A stretch of DNA of 64,000 bases from Sweltsa coloradensis. Its lineage: Eukaryota > Arthropoda > Insecta > Plecoptera > Chloroperlidae. A program made the translations under genes and the position numbers. The notes beneath the pieces were generated by a model, which was not told the origin of the DNA, made no database searches, and saw only the letters and a program-made list of their open reading frames with translations. The stretch lies in assembly GCA_024449915.1 (NCBI GenBank), contig JAMZAV010003270.1, forward strand, positions 45,601 through 109,600. Direction: 5' to 3'. Within the stretch, counting starts at the first letter, position 1. Each line of letters opens with the position of its first letter. Shown one piece after another: positions 1 to 10,044 of this stretch.

Positions 1-180
1 CACCAATTTTCGCCAATTTCTGGATGGAAAAAATCAAAAAATTTGTGTTAAATCACAGTAACAAGATATATTTTTTTAAACGGTCTTTTAAGTGTAGTAT
101 TGTGCCATAGATCACGTGGTAAAAAATAATTTTTGGGGTTTTAAGCCCCTTTAAGCACGTGTTCTTTAACATTCGTTAGT
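1..180 (-). repeat. REP2 dispersed repeat, copy 1
   Basis: The reverse complement matches about 39,285-39,450 almost base for base, including the ACCACGTGATCTAT segment and the GAAATTGGCGAAAATTGGTG segment. The copy runs off the left edge of the window. No coding potential is visible and the family is not recognised. Confidence 0.75.
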
Positions 181-202
181 GATGCCTGGTATTGGTTGTT
201 CA

Positions 203-512
203 TTATGAAGAACTTCTATCATATGATAACGGCGACAAACTTTCCAAATTTCTCATCCAAAGTAATCTATTTAACAAACTTTAATTAACTTCATACACAT
301 TTCTTTCTTTTCTTTATTTTCATTTACATACATAACTTTTATTTTGCTATTACTTCTTCATCTTCAATTTATTTTTTTATTTATACACTTAGAAAACAAT
401 CTTATCATCAAACATACCTGCATTAACTCTTCTAATTTACTTTCATTCACAGGCGGCGCAATATGACCTTACCGGTTGAAGCGCCCTAGTTTCTCACGTC
501 GTCGTCGTCGAT
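203..512 (+). mobile_element. LINE-A, 5'-truncated 3' end
   Basis: It starts in the last RNase H ORF codons (ATGAAGAACTTCTATCATATG), runs through the AT-rich 3' UTR (TACACTTAGAAAACAATC, then CAGGCGGCGCAATATGACC) and ends CTCACGTCGTCGTCG. The diverged flanks ATTGGTTGTTCATT (left) and ATTGTTGTGATT (right) are a probable target-site duplication, since the empty homologous site near 7,300 carries ATTGTTGTGATT once. The end is a CGT repeat rather than poly(A). Confidence 0.85.
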
Positions 513-624
513 TGTTGTGATTGCAAAATTATATGTTGTGATCTTTGACTTAATATTGGATTATTTTAATTGTACCAAGTCTAAATGCAGGTGTATGTGT
601 GAAAGTTGCAGGTGTAATTAAAGC

Positions 625-1512
625 ATTCTATGAAATGAGCTTATTGGCCCGGAACAATATTAAAACGTAACTTATAAACTTATGACCGAGGTCACTACTT
701 ACTTAAAAACGAATTTTCGGGCGAAACTTCCTCTCCCATCATCAGGTTGATGCCAACTGGTTCACCCCGCCGGACTGCTCCCTTATCTCCGCCGTGAGTC
801 GTGCTGCTACGATCGACATCTCGACTTCCCTTTCAATGGTCGAAATCCACATGGCGCTCAGTTCAAAACTTGGTTGGCTTATAGGATCACTCACACATCG
901 CATCACTGCTGCCTCTTTAATCTTCCTTTTCCACATATTTTCCTCCTGCATGATGCATTTCACCTCCTCCCACTTGTATTCATGCATAGTCTCTCGGGCA
1001 TGTTGAACTAATAATGACGACGTACTATCACTATGTTTCTTAATATTACGTTGATGTTCGTTGTACACAAAGGCATCCAACAGATAATTCTTCTCCTCTT
1101 CTAAAGATTTCGCATCGGAACAATGCGTATATGCCCGTGTCACCAAAGTCTTAACCACGCCCATTTTAACATACAAGGGGTGATTCGATTCAAAATCTAG
1201 ATACTGTGATGTGTGAGTCGGCTTCCTGTACACCGAAGTACCAACCACGCCCGTGTTCTCCTGTTTCTTTACAAACACATCTAAAAACGCGAGTGAGTCA
1301 TCAACTTCTACTTCTAAAGTGAACTTTATGTATGGGGACTGTGAGTTTAAAGATGAGTGAAACTTCTCAAGCTCCTTGTCCGAGTGAGGCCATACTACAT
1401 AGATATCGTCTACATACCTCAGCCATATCTTGGGCTTAAGAGGACATTACCTTAGTGCACTGGATTCGAAATGTTCCATGCAGATATTAGCTAACACTGG
1501 GGTAGATAGATT
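625..1512 (-). mobile_element. Penelope-like retroelement remnant (RT end plus GIY-YIG-side tail)
   Basis: On the minus strand the reading frame contains PVLANICMEHFE followed by RYVDDIYVVWPHSD. These are the RT palm motifs of Penelope-like elements, with the YVDD codons at 1,405-1,416. Downstream come the thumb-like VYRKPTHTSQYLDFESNHPL and HEYKWEEV...WKRKIKEA, which resembles the end of a Penelope GIY-YIG endonuclease. The GIY-YIG core between them appears to be missing. An in-frame TAA (1,447-1,449) also breaks the RT. The remnant is 5'-truncated and bounded by a perfect 9-bp direct repeat, AATTAAAGC (616-624 and 1,513-1,521). It is a dead copy. Confidence 0.88.
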
Positions 1513-1622
1513 AATTAAAGCTTTACAGCGTAAACCCTGCATATAGGTAACGTTTGCTGCATGAGGAATATATAATTTTCTTTCTGGGTATACGCCATAT
1601 ACTCGCGTATACCATTAAGTAT

Positions 1623-1932
1623 CCGTCTGGGCCCGGGGTTGAATAGGCCAGAGCATACTCTGCTAATAGTAAAACGCGAAAATAGGGAAAAATTCCATCT
1701 TGCAATGATCAGCTAGTATAAGAAACTAGAGGCGATCTTCGGCATGTCGTCGACTGAGATACTGACGCTTTCTCTCACGATGACGACTAAGACGTGAGAA
1801 CCCCCCTTTCCTCCTCCTCTACCCGTGACTGCAGGTTCTGACCAGCACGGGTCTTATCTCACGACATCCCTTTGGATAGAGTGGTGCATAGTGACCTTCA
1901 TGTTGACGTCACCTGAAACCAAATAAACAAAA
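1623..1932 (+). mobile_element. SINE-A
   Basis: Begins CCGTCTGGGCCCGGGG and ends with the GGTTGAC-like tail followed by CCAAATAAAC. It is diverged, and the central acidic-codon (GAC/GAT) block is partly deleted. Confidence 0.8.
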
Positions 1933-1986
1933 GCCAAAGCTGCAGGATATAGCTCTGGCTAGTTCTGACCAGCTTTGGACTTCATC

Positions 1987-2366
1987 CCGTCTGGGCCCGG
2001 GGTAGAATTGGCCCAGAGAATGTTACTGCTAATCTTGAAATACGATTTATGAGAAAAAGTCCACCTTGCACACATCAGCTAGTATAGAGAGAAGAAGATT
2101 ACTTCTTAAATCTTGAGGCGAGCTCTGGCAGTCGTCGTCGAAGAAACCATCCACTTTCTTCGACGACTTCTCCGACGACGACAATGACAACACCACCGAT
2201 GACAAAAACGATGACGATGGCGACGTGAGAAACCGCGATTCCTCAAACCCCCTACCCGTGGCTGGTTCTATCTAACCAGGCCCCTCAACCCCATATCCCC
2301 TAGGCAAGAGTGGCTAATTATGACCTAACGGTGGACGCGCCCTTAATCCAATAAAACAAATAAACC
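1987..2366 (+). mobile_element. SINE-A, near full length
   Basis: All family blocks are present in order: the CGTCTGGGCCCGGGG head, GGCGAGCTCTGGCA, a GTCGTCG block, the GATGACAATGACA-like block, GTGGCTGGTTCT, and the tail GACCTAACGGTGGACGCGC with an A-rich end. A second partial tail (about 2,370-2,430) follows directly. Confidence 0.85.
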
Positions 2367-2840
2367 TTATTCCCATATCCCCTATGCTAATGTATACAAT
2401 TTATAACCTAACAGTTAACGCGCCCTTACATTTAATAAATATATTTCCCTCCCCTTCTACCTTGATGTCAACGTATACGGCAACGACGTAACTTAAACTA
2501 AAAAAACAACAAAAGAACTTTAATTTATTAACTCAGGATATCAAATGCAGCGCGATATGACCTACCTGGTTGAAGCGCCCAAGTTTCTCTCGTCGTACTG
2601 TGTATACTCTGCAATACGCCTGCCTTTCCTTTACGGCATTGCAATTAACATTTATATTGGACGAAAGGTACAAGATTTATTAATTTATACCAAGCAAATT
2701 TGCAGATGTTGTTGTTGAGTGCAGTTGCAAAGGCCTACAGTGTTTAGCGTAAATTTGGGTAATGTCTTAATGAGGATCAATATTTCTTAATGGGTTTACC
2801 CCCATAAAGTAACGGGGGGCATTTATCATTTCCACTTTTC
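2367..2840 (+). other. No gene; SINE-A tail scrap and a variant LINE-A tail
   Basis: 2,370-2,430 repeats the SINE-A tail. 2,520-2,600 is a LINE-A-like 3' end of a variant type (GCAGCGCGATATGACCTACC ... TCTCTCGTCG), also seen near 10,300. From about 2,600 to 2,840 I see no recognisable feature. Confidence 0.6.
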
Positions 2841-3935
2841 TACTGGGCACGGGGTAGAATTCGGCCCACAGCATCGCTCTGCTAACCATAAAGGGCGGAA
2901 AAATAGAAAAAGTCCATCTCGCAAACATAATCTAGTTACGAAGGTAATACTGATAATAGAGGCGAGCTCTGGCAATCGTCGTCGGGGATATCACCACATT
3001 CCCCTGACGACCTCCGTCCAGGCCTGGGGTAGAATTTGGCCCAGGGCATGGCTCTGCTAATCGTAAAGAGCGGGAAAATATAAAAAGTCCATCTCGCAAA
3101 CATAATCTAGTTACGAAGGAAATACTGATACTAGAGGCGAGCTCTGGCAATCGTCGTCGGGGATATCACCACTTTCCCATGACGACCTCCGTCTAGGCCT
3201 GGGGTAGAATTTGGCCAGGGCATGGCTCTGCTAATCGTCAAGGGCGGGAAATAAAAAGACCATCTCGCATACTAATCTAGTTACGAAGGAATACTGGTCT
3301 AGAGGGGGCTCTGGCAATCGTCGTCGGGGATATACCACTTTCCCTGACGACCTCCGTCTGAGGCCCGCGGTAGAATTTGACCCAGGGCACGGCTCTGCTA
3401 ATCGTAAAGGCGGGAAAATAGAAAAAGACCATCTCGCATACAACGAAGGAAATACTGATACTAGAGGGAGCTCTGGCAATCGTCGTCGGGGATTCACACT
3501 TTCCATGACGACCTCCGTCTAGCCGGGTAGAATGCCAGGGCAGGCTCTGTAATCGTCAGGGCGGGAAATAGAAAGACCTCTCGCCATATCTAGTTACGAA
3601 GGAATACGGTCTGAGGCGAGCTCTGGCAATCTGCGGGGATATCACACTTCCCTGACGACCCCGTCAGGCCTGGGGTAGAATTGGCCAGGGCATGGCTCTG
3701 CTAACGTCAAGCGGGAAAATAGAAAAAGACCATCTCGCATACATAATTAGTTACGAAGGAAATACTGGTCTAGAGGCAGCTCTGGCAATCGTCGTCGGGA
3801 TATCACACTTTCCATGACGACCTCCGTCTAGGCCTGGGGTAGAATTTAGCCCAGGGCATGGCTCTGCTAATCGTAAAAGTCACCCCTCTACCCGTGTCTG
3901 GTTCTGACCAGCATGGACTCCTCCTGCATACACTC
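2841..3935 (+). repeat. Tandem array of the SINE-A 5' half (7 units), closed by a SINE-A 3' piece
   Basis: The landmark GGGGTAGAATT or its variants recurs at about 2,851, 3,026, 3,201, 3,367, 3,534, 3,672 and 3,836, giving spacings near 175, 175, 166, 167, 138 and 164. Each unit carries the SINE-A head, CTCTGCTAATCG, GAGGCGAGCTCTGGCAATCG and a CGTCGGGGATATCAC / TGACGACCTCCGTC junction. The acidic block and tail are absent until the last unit, after which GGTTCTGACCAGCATGG appears. The middle units are shorter and rich in small deletions. Confidence 0.88.
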
Positions 3936-3991
3936 ACACGTTATCAAATTCTTGTCATAATTTGGTACAAGACACACAATTATTGTCTATA

Positions 3992-4622
3992 AGGCTATTG
4001 TACCGCCTCTGGCCGATAATTTGAAAGTCAAAGAAACATGTCTGAAAAGTTTTCTGAATGAAAGAAGGCCTTTAAAATAACAGAAAAAAATTGTGAATTT
4101 TTTTAGGCTGGACATAACCTCACTTTTGGAAATTATATTTAGATTTTTGGACAAAAGTGTGATACTACAAGACTAGTTCAAAATTAAATTTTGAGAATCG
4201 GTTTCTGGATAAAGTTTCTAAACACCCCTAGCTATAACTTTGACTATAGCTAAAATAGTTTTCTGAAAATAACAGTTGGTGTACGAATTTTTTTGTCAAA
4301 CGGTACAAAACTCGTATTTGTACCGTTTGACTAAAAAAACAACTGTTATTTTCAGAAAACTATTTTAGGAAGTCAAGTTATAGCTAAAGGTGTTTAGAAA
4401 CTGTCCAGAAAACCCATTCTCAAAATTGAATTTTGAACTAGTCTTGTATATCACACTTTTGTCCAAAAATCTAGATATATTTTCTATTAGTGAGGTTATG
4501 TCCCACCCAAAAAAAATCATAATTTTTTTTCTGGTATTTTAAAGGCCTTCTTTTATTCAGCAAATTTTTCAGACATGTTTCTTTGACTTTCAAATTATCG
4601 GCCACAGGTGGTCCAGTAGCCT
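3992..4622. mobile_element. Near-perfect 631-bp palindrome (fold-back/MITE-like), TA-flanked
   Basis: The left arm (AGGCTATTGTACC..., AGTCAAAGAAACATGTCTGA, TTCTGAAAATAACAGTTG) is repeated as reverse complement on the right. The arms are about 310 bp around a centre near 4,310 (GTCAAACGGTACAAA, a few bases, then its complement). The outermost bases are AGGCTA and TAGCCT, with TA on both sides (3,990-3,991 and 4,623-4,624). No ORF. It could be a non-autonomous DNA transposon with whole-length TIRs. The superfamily is not resolved. Confidence 0.85.
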
Positions 4623-4632
4623 TAAGAACCTT

Positions 4633-4987
4633 CCGTCTGTGCCCGGGGTAGAATTGGCCCAGAGCATGGCTCTGCTTATCGTACAAGGCGATCCAAGAGA
4701 AAAATGTCCACCTCGCAAACATCAGATCGTAAGGAGGGAGTATATTACTCCCCGAAACTAGAGGCGAGCTCTGGCAATCGTCGTCGGGGACACCTTTCCC
4801 TTCCCATGAAGACCTCCCCGACGACGATGACAATGACACACCGAACGATGACAAAGACGATGACAACCGCGACGTGAGAAACCCTCTCTTCCTCCCCTTC
4901 TGACTAGCATGGGCGCCTCCCCCCACCCCCTTAGGCTAGAGTGGTGCATTATGACCTAACGGTTGACGCGTCCTTAATCCAAATAAA
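4633..4987 (+). mobile_element. SINE-A, interrupted at its A-rich end by a hAT MITE
   Basis: Complete head-to-tail SINE-A (CCGTCTGTGCCCGGGG to TCCTTAATCCAAATAAA). Its terminal CAAATAAA is the target duplicated by the MITE that follows. A further SINE-A tail scrap (TGTTAACGCGTCCTCAATCC) lies at about 5,470-5,500. Confidence 0.85.
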
Positions 4988-5450
4988 TAGAGGTAATGAG
5001 AAATGGTGATATAAAAACCCAAATTTCGTTTTAAAAAAACCAAATTTCGCGTTTTTCGCGATTTCAAAAAAATTGTCAAAAACGTTACTAAAAAATAAAA
5101 AAATCACTAAAAAAAAATTGTACGCACTGTTATTTTGGTATACTATTTTCGCGGAAGCCGTGATACGCGCCGTTATTTTGGAGGTATATTTCCGTGAAGC
5201 CCGTGACGTCACGGTACCCCGCCTACCGCACGCGTAATATTCGGTCTGGACCGGCACCTCCACCAAAACTGGACCGGCACCTCCACATCACTTTACATTT
5301 TGCACACTAAAAGGCCCAATTTCGCGATATAATTCGCGTTTTGACCATCACTAAATGATGTAATTCGTCGACAATATTACATTTTAGGCAATAAAAAGGA
5401 CATTTAAAAAAAATCGCGAATTTCGTTATCACCATTTTTCACTACCTCTA
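4988..5450. mobile_element. hAT-type MITE with 8-bp target duplication
   Basis: The left end is TAGAGGTAATGAG and the right end, reverse-complemented, is TAGAGGTAGTGAA. The match continues through AAATGGTGATA. Flanking CAAATAAA at 4,980-4,987 and 5,451-5,458 is an exact 8-bp duplication. An 8-bp duplication with termini fitting YARNG is the hAT signature. The 463-bp interior has no transposase. It contains CGCG-rich palindromic patches and a repeated GGACCGGCACCTCCAC. Confidence 0.88.
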
Positions 5451-5529
5451 CAAATAAATAAAAAATAACTGTTAACGCGTCCTCAATCCAAATAAACAAA
5501 AAAAAACTCTTTAATAAATCTAAACTCTC

Positions 5530-6290
5530 AAGGTTATTTTATAGATTTTTAAGGGATACCTGGACACGTGGGCATATGGGGGGAAAACACGCTGTTCGGG
5601 CTGCTAAGGAAGCTTCTAAGCGTCGCGACGTTGATTTTAATCTGACAGAATTTGTCAAGAGTGGATTCAAGCAACGATTGTTAGATTGCGACAAGCATCT
5701 TGGGATGTGGTGCAAAATAACAAATTGCAAAGTGTGATGCCCACACAGACTTATAAAATTAGTCCTTCTTCTTCTCAACTCTCACGTAGAGAAGAGGTGG
5801 TATTGTTCATAATTCGAATAGGCCACATACGTCTAACTCAAAGATAACCAGAAAAAAAATTATTCCCACATATGACACATATGTGATGAACCTTTTACCA
5901 TACCTACATCATATGCTAGCATAATGTACCAAATATGATGCCTTCTGCGCACGCAATGTGATCTCTCCCAATCATATTATGAAGAACTTCTATTATTTGA
6001 TAACGACGACATTCTTTCTTAGTTTCTCATCCAAAGCTATCTCTTTAACAAAATTTTATTCACATCATAACCATTTCTTTTATTTCTTTATTTCCATTCA
6101 CATAAATTGCTTATTTTTTTGCTATTTCTATTATAATTATCATCACTTTATTTTCTTATACATATTACACTAAGAGAACAATATTATCATCAAACACACT
6201 ATTAACTCATCTCATCAACTTTCAATTACACAGTCTGCGCAATATGACCTAACCGGTTGAAGCGCCCTAGTTTCTCGCGTCGTTGTGGAT
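5530..6290 (+). pseudogene. LINE-A copy: decayed RNase H end plus 3' UTR
   Basis: Starts in the RNase H segment GGATACCTGGACACGTGGGCA, continues past GTAGAGAAGAGGTGGTATTG and the CCHC knuckle region, and ends CTAGTTTCTCGCGTCGTTG. Several frameshifts are present, for example the G-run in place of GAGGGAAATGA near 5,580. Confidence 0.85.
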
Positions 6291-6294
6291 ATCT

Positions 6295-6430
6295 AAAGTT
6301 TCTATGTTCATCTACCAATGCAGAAGGTTAATAGTTTGATTCCCGTAGTAGGTAGGTGTTTTAACTTTAACTGGGCGTTAGTCCATCAATTCCTAGCATT
6401 TGATTGAGTAAACGGTATTGCAGGGTTTCA
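6295..6430 (+). mobile_element. SINE-B fragment (tRNA-derived), diverged
   Basis: CCAATGCAGAAGG followed by GTTTGATTCCCG matches the anticodon-to-B-box region of the better SINE-B copy at 32.4-32.9 kb. The later TTAGTCCATCA and GAGTAAACGGT also match. The A-box side is degraded. 6,431-6,540 shows nothing recognisable. Confidence 0.6.
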
Positions 6431-6544
6431 TGGGTTGGCCTATTTCATCTCATTCTAAGGTTAAGAACTTAGCTTGTAATTTAGCTTATAACCAAGACTC
6501 AAAGATTATAACATAAAAAAATGTTGTTATCAGATCTTTTCTGA

Positions 6545-6790
6545 ATAAATTGTACTTAAAATAATTTGTCGTGGGAAGCCTGCCCAGGGTGCAATGCAAG
6601 TCCGTGCAGGTGTCTCACTAGGTATATTGGGGTTGGGACAATTTGTGAAGGGATGTCCTAGGGTTGTTTCAAAGGACTCAATCCCTTGCAAATGTTTGTC
6701 AGGATTACCGGTCTCGACGGGATATGAACCCGGAACCTCCCGAAACAGAGTCACGCGTGTACACTTGAATGTCACAGAATGTCTAACAGC
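6545..6790 (-). mobile_element. SINE-C (tRNA-like head)
   Basis: On the minus strand it reads CGCGTGACTCTG, GGTTCATATCCCGTCGAGACC (a B-box-like core), then CATCCCTTCACAAATTGTCC, GACACCTGCACGG and GCAGGCTTCC. The order matches the copy at 7,972-8,176 plus 10,045-10,105. It lies between LINE-A RNase H and LINE-A UTR sequence. Confidence 0.75.
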
Positions 6791-7110
6791 GCACGCAGTT
6801 TGATCTTTACCACTCTTAATACAAAAAATTATATCATATTATGATAACGGCGACAAACTTTCTAAATTTCTCATTCAAAATTATTTATTTATCTATATTT
6901 AATTTACATTGTACACATTTACTTTATTTTCATTTAAAAAATAATATTTTCTGTTGGAATTTTTTACTATCATCACAATCATTTTTGTTTGTTTTTGTAT
7001 ATTATTCACTTAGAAAACAAACAATCATCAAACACAACAATAAGTCATATCATTAACTATCAAAATTCCAGTCGGCGCAATATAACAGGTTGAAGCGCCC
7101 TAGTTTCTCA
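6791..7110 (+). mobile_element. LINE-A 3' end
   Basis: From the RNase H C-terminus (GCACGCAGTTTGATCT, ATGATAACGGCGACAAAC) through the 3' UTR to CTCACGTCGTTTTG. A short deletion in the tail (AATATAACAGGTTGAAGCGC) removes part of the usual GACCTAACC motif. 7,111-7,250 holds only a C-run and no recognised feature. Confidence 0.85.
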
Positions 7111-7249
7111 CGTCGTTTTGTGGTGCCAATGATGAATATCCTAATATTAGTGATTAAATACATGATTCTCTACCAAACAGATCGGGGGAGAACCCCCCCC
7201 CCCCCCACACCGCAAATGCAGGCCTAGGGCCCACAGCCCCGGAAGATGA

Positions 7250-7514
7250 GTTTTAAGCACGAGTGTTTTAACATTCGTTAGTGATGCCTGGTGATGATTG
7301 TTGTGATTACAAAATTATATTAGGTTATGTTCTTTGACTTGACATTAGATTTGTTTATTTGTACCAACTGTAAATGCAGGTGTATGTGTGAAAGGTGCAG
7401 GTGTAATTGTAGCCCAACAGCGTATACCCTGCATAAAAGGTAACGTTTACATCATGAGGAATATATATTTTTCTTTCTGGGATTACGCCGTATACTCGCG
7501 TATATCCTTATGAC
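7250..7514 (+). repeat. Duplicated segment, copy 2 (empty sites)
   Basis: Aligns with 150-1,622 without the two retroelement insertions. TGATGCCTGGTGATGATTGTTGTGATTACAAAA spans the LINE-A site (in two adjoining blocks), and GGTGTAATTGTAGCCCAACAGCG spans the Penelope site. It therefore shows the pre-insertion state of both. Confidence 0.75.
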
Positions 7515-7860
7515 CCCATCTGGGCCCGGGGAAGAATAGGCCAGAGCATACTATGTTAATCGTTGAAAGCGAGGAAAGTGAAAAGTCCATCTTGCCAAGA
7601 TAAGTTAGTATGAGGTAGTATAATACTCCCCGAAACTAGAGGTTAGCTCTGGCAATCGTCGCAGAAGACACATCCCCTACACTGTGACGAACTCCTCGAC
7701 GACGATGACAATGACACAACGAACGATGACAAAGACGATGACGACCACAACGTGAGAACCCCCCTCTCCTCCTCCTCTACCCGTGACTGCAGGTTCTGAC
7801 CAGCACGGGTCTTATCTCACGCAGTATAACCTTTATGTTATGTAACCAAATAAGCCGAAG
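7515..7860 (+). mobile_element. SINE-A
   Basis: Head CATCTGGGCCCGGGG, full acidic-codon block (GACGACGATGACAATGACAC), and GGTTCTGACCAGCACGGGTC. The tail is degraded. A short second SINE-A piece (GGCGAGCTCTGGCAGTCGTC) follows at 7,865-7,890. Confidence 0.8.
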
Positions 7861-8176
7861 CTTCAGGCGAGCTCTGGCAGTCGTCCACTGGGATACTTTC
7901 TGAATCTCTCTCTCTCATTCCTTCCTACTAAGCCTATTAGTGGAAAATAAATAATAAAATAACAAATAAACAGTGTTGGCTCGAGCGCTAAGCACGCGAC
8001 TCTGATTCGGGGGGTCACGGGATCAAATCCCGTCGAGACCGGCAATCCTGACTGAAGGTTTATTCCGATGTTTTCCTCAGTCGTTATTATGAATGTAAGG
8101 TGATAAGACCTCTTAAACAGCCCTCGGACATCCCTTCACAATTGTCCTATCCGCAACATACCTAGTTAGACACCTG

Positions 8177-10044
8177 GGCCCCGATTCATGTACATTTTTA
8201 TCCCGGTATAAGCAGAGTTAGGTGGTATAAGTGCGGTATAACTCCGAATCCAATTCATGAAGACTTATCCCGCCTCGCACGGGGATAAGAAAATATGTAA
8301 ACAGATGGCGGACATTTTAAATTTTGCGTCTATGTGTAAAACGAGAAAAGTTTTCATTACTCTCATAAAACAAATCAGAAACCGTCTCGGGCCTAGGCCC
8401 AGATGTAGAAAATTATTCATAATACAACAGTGTAGGCCTAAAGTTCGATTAGGCTATAGGACTAGATAAAATTAATACGAACATAACACGTTTGACAAGC
8501 CCTTGGCCTCTCCTAGGCAACCCTAGGCCTGCACGACCATGTTTTGACACACATCCCGCACAAATAACTAGTTTTGATTACTAAAAGACTTATGAAGATG
8601 AACAATAGTATGATAGTCCTACACTCTAAATTAAAAGAGCGGAAAAACACTCAAATCGAGTGAAATTTCGCTCCTTTTTTAGCTTGTATTTGCACCACTC
8701 TTTCTGAGTGACCACCACTCCTAGAATTGAGTGAAATAATTCCACTCAATTATAGAGCGAAATTTTCACTCTGAAATAAGGGTGATAATCGCTAATAAAA
8801 GATCGAAATTCACTCAAATAATAGCGATATTTTGGCTTCAAAGATACTCTCTATTTAGGCTATTAATAACTCAAACAGAAGCGAAAATCACTCAAAATTG
8901 AGACAAACTAACTTCCCTAAAAAATATCGCAATTCAATCAAAAAGTAGAGGTGGGAGGGAAAGGGAGATAAATCGCTCAAGTAGCTTTAAATTCAGTATA
9001 CGTATTGCATATAGGTACACATGATATATTATGTTATTTTCAACTCATGTTAATAGGTCAATATCTTAAAACTACAAAATAGTATTATAGCAGCTGTATG
9101 CAAAACATCACATTGATATGTAGATGGACGACTGCGTTCTCTCTCTTCACTGTGGACGCCCATGAAAAGGCATGCACTTCATCACTACACCAGTCATAAC
9201 TATTTTTCCTTGAAAACTTACACTGGCAAATGGCAATGCGCAGTTGCGCACACGGTCACGAACTAACATACACTGACGAGTTAGTTGGTTTCGACGATGC
9301 TGGACGTGTTCAGAGGACCGTTGATATATATTGGAATGTCCTACCTCGTTCTTTGTCATGAGTACATGACAAGCAATTATTACCAGTGACATGTTTGAAA
9401 CGTCGCCGGTAAAATCTCTGCTATTCATCCCCTAGACTTGGCACCGATCAGGACAATACAGTAGACATACAATAAGAAGAAGCCCCATTCATCGCTTAGA
9501 TAAATCTCAACACTAATCCCTTGAACAAGCTTTATGCATCGCTCACTATTGACTAAACATCGCTAACTAAAGAGCGGTGTCACATGGTCACTCAGCACAT
9601 TTGAGCTAAATAATGATCACCCAATACATCGAGTGACAATTCCAGGTAAAAATGAGTGACGAACACTCAAAACGAGTGAAGTGACCATCCGCTCGGCGTA
9701 TTGAGTGAAACAAACCACTCAAATAATTTAGCGTGTAGGCTATTCCAAAATTTACGGCAATAATAAGCCTTTTCTTTCTTTTAATGATCTCACGCAATCT
9801 TCTGTCAATAAATAAAAAAGTAAAACAAAAGATGGAGCAAATTTTTAGTGTTCTTTTGCAAATCTGCTGATTTACATGGCTGTGGAATGCAGTGGAAAAA
9901 ACATTTGTTGTACTTGTTGTTGGATTGAAAATTTCTGATTGGATGAGAGTTGCTCAGACTTAACCAGGCCTTATCCTGCCATGTCCTGCATTATACCGTC
10001 CTTATACCACTTATACCCGGGATAAATGTACATGAATCGGGGCC
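8177..10044. mobile_element. Harbinger-like non-autonomous DNA transposon
   Basis: The left terminus GGCCCCGATTCATGTACATT is matched by the reverse complement of the right terminus. The match continues imperfectly through TTATCCCGG-TATAAG and GTGGTATAAG. The flanks are CTG on both sides (8,174-8,176 and 10,045-10,047). A 3-bp CWG duplication with GG-starting TIRs fits PIF/Harbinger. Excluding the nested 1.1-kb element, about 750 bp remain. A short open stretch (about 8,305-8,469, starting MADILNFA) has no recognised domain. Confidence 0.75.
8622..9735. mobile_element. TA-flanked TIR element with internal GAGTGA/TCACTC repeats
   Basis: The left end CACTCTAAATTAAAAGAGCG matches the reverse complement of the right end (CACGCTAAATTATTTGAGTG). 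TA flanks both ends (8,620-8,621 and 9,736-9,737). The outer parts, about 8,640-8,960 and 9,540-9,735, are packed with both orientations of ACTCAAA/GAGTGAA. The middle has one open stretch (9,147-9,428, minus, 93 codons) with no recognised motif. The superfamily is uncertain. Confidence 0.65.

Larger units (their letters stand above)
150..1960 (+). repeat. Duplicated segment, copy 1 (occupied by two retroelements)
   Basis: The pieces 150-202, 513-624, 1,522-1,622 and the SINE-A that follows align in order with 7,250-7,880. Shared landmarks are AACATTCGTTAGTGATGCCT, AAATGCAGGTGTATGTGTGA and TATACTCGCGTATA. In this copy the alignment is broken by a LINE-A tail and a Penelope-like element, both absent from the 7.3-kb copy. 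The SINE-A follows at the same point in both, so the two loci derive from one duplicated unit. Confidence 0.75.

Noticed and set aside
742..1278. A host gene on the minus strand
   Set aside because: The reading frame continues into Penelope-type RT motifs and is bounded by a target duplication, so it is a retroelement.
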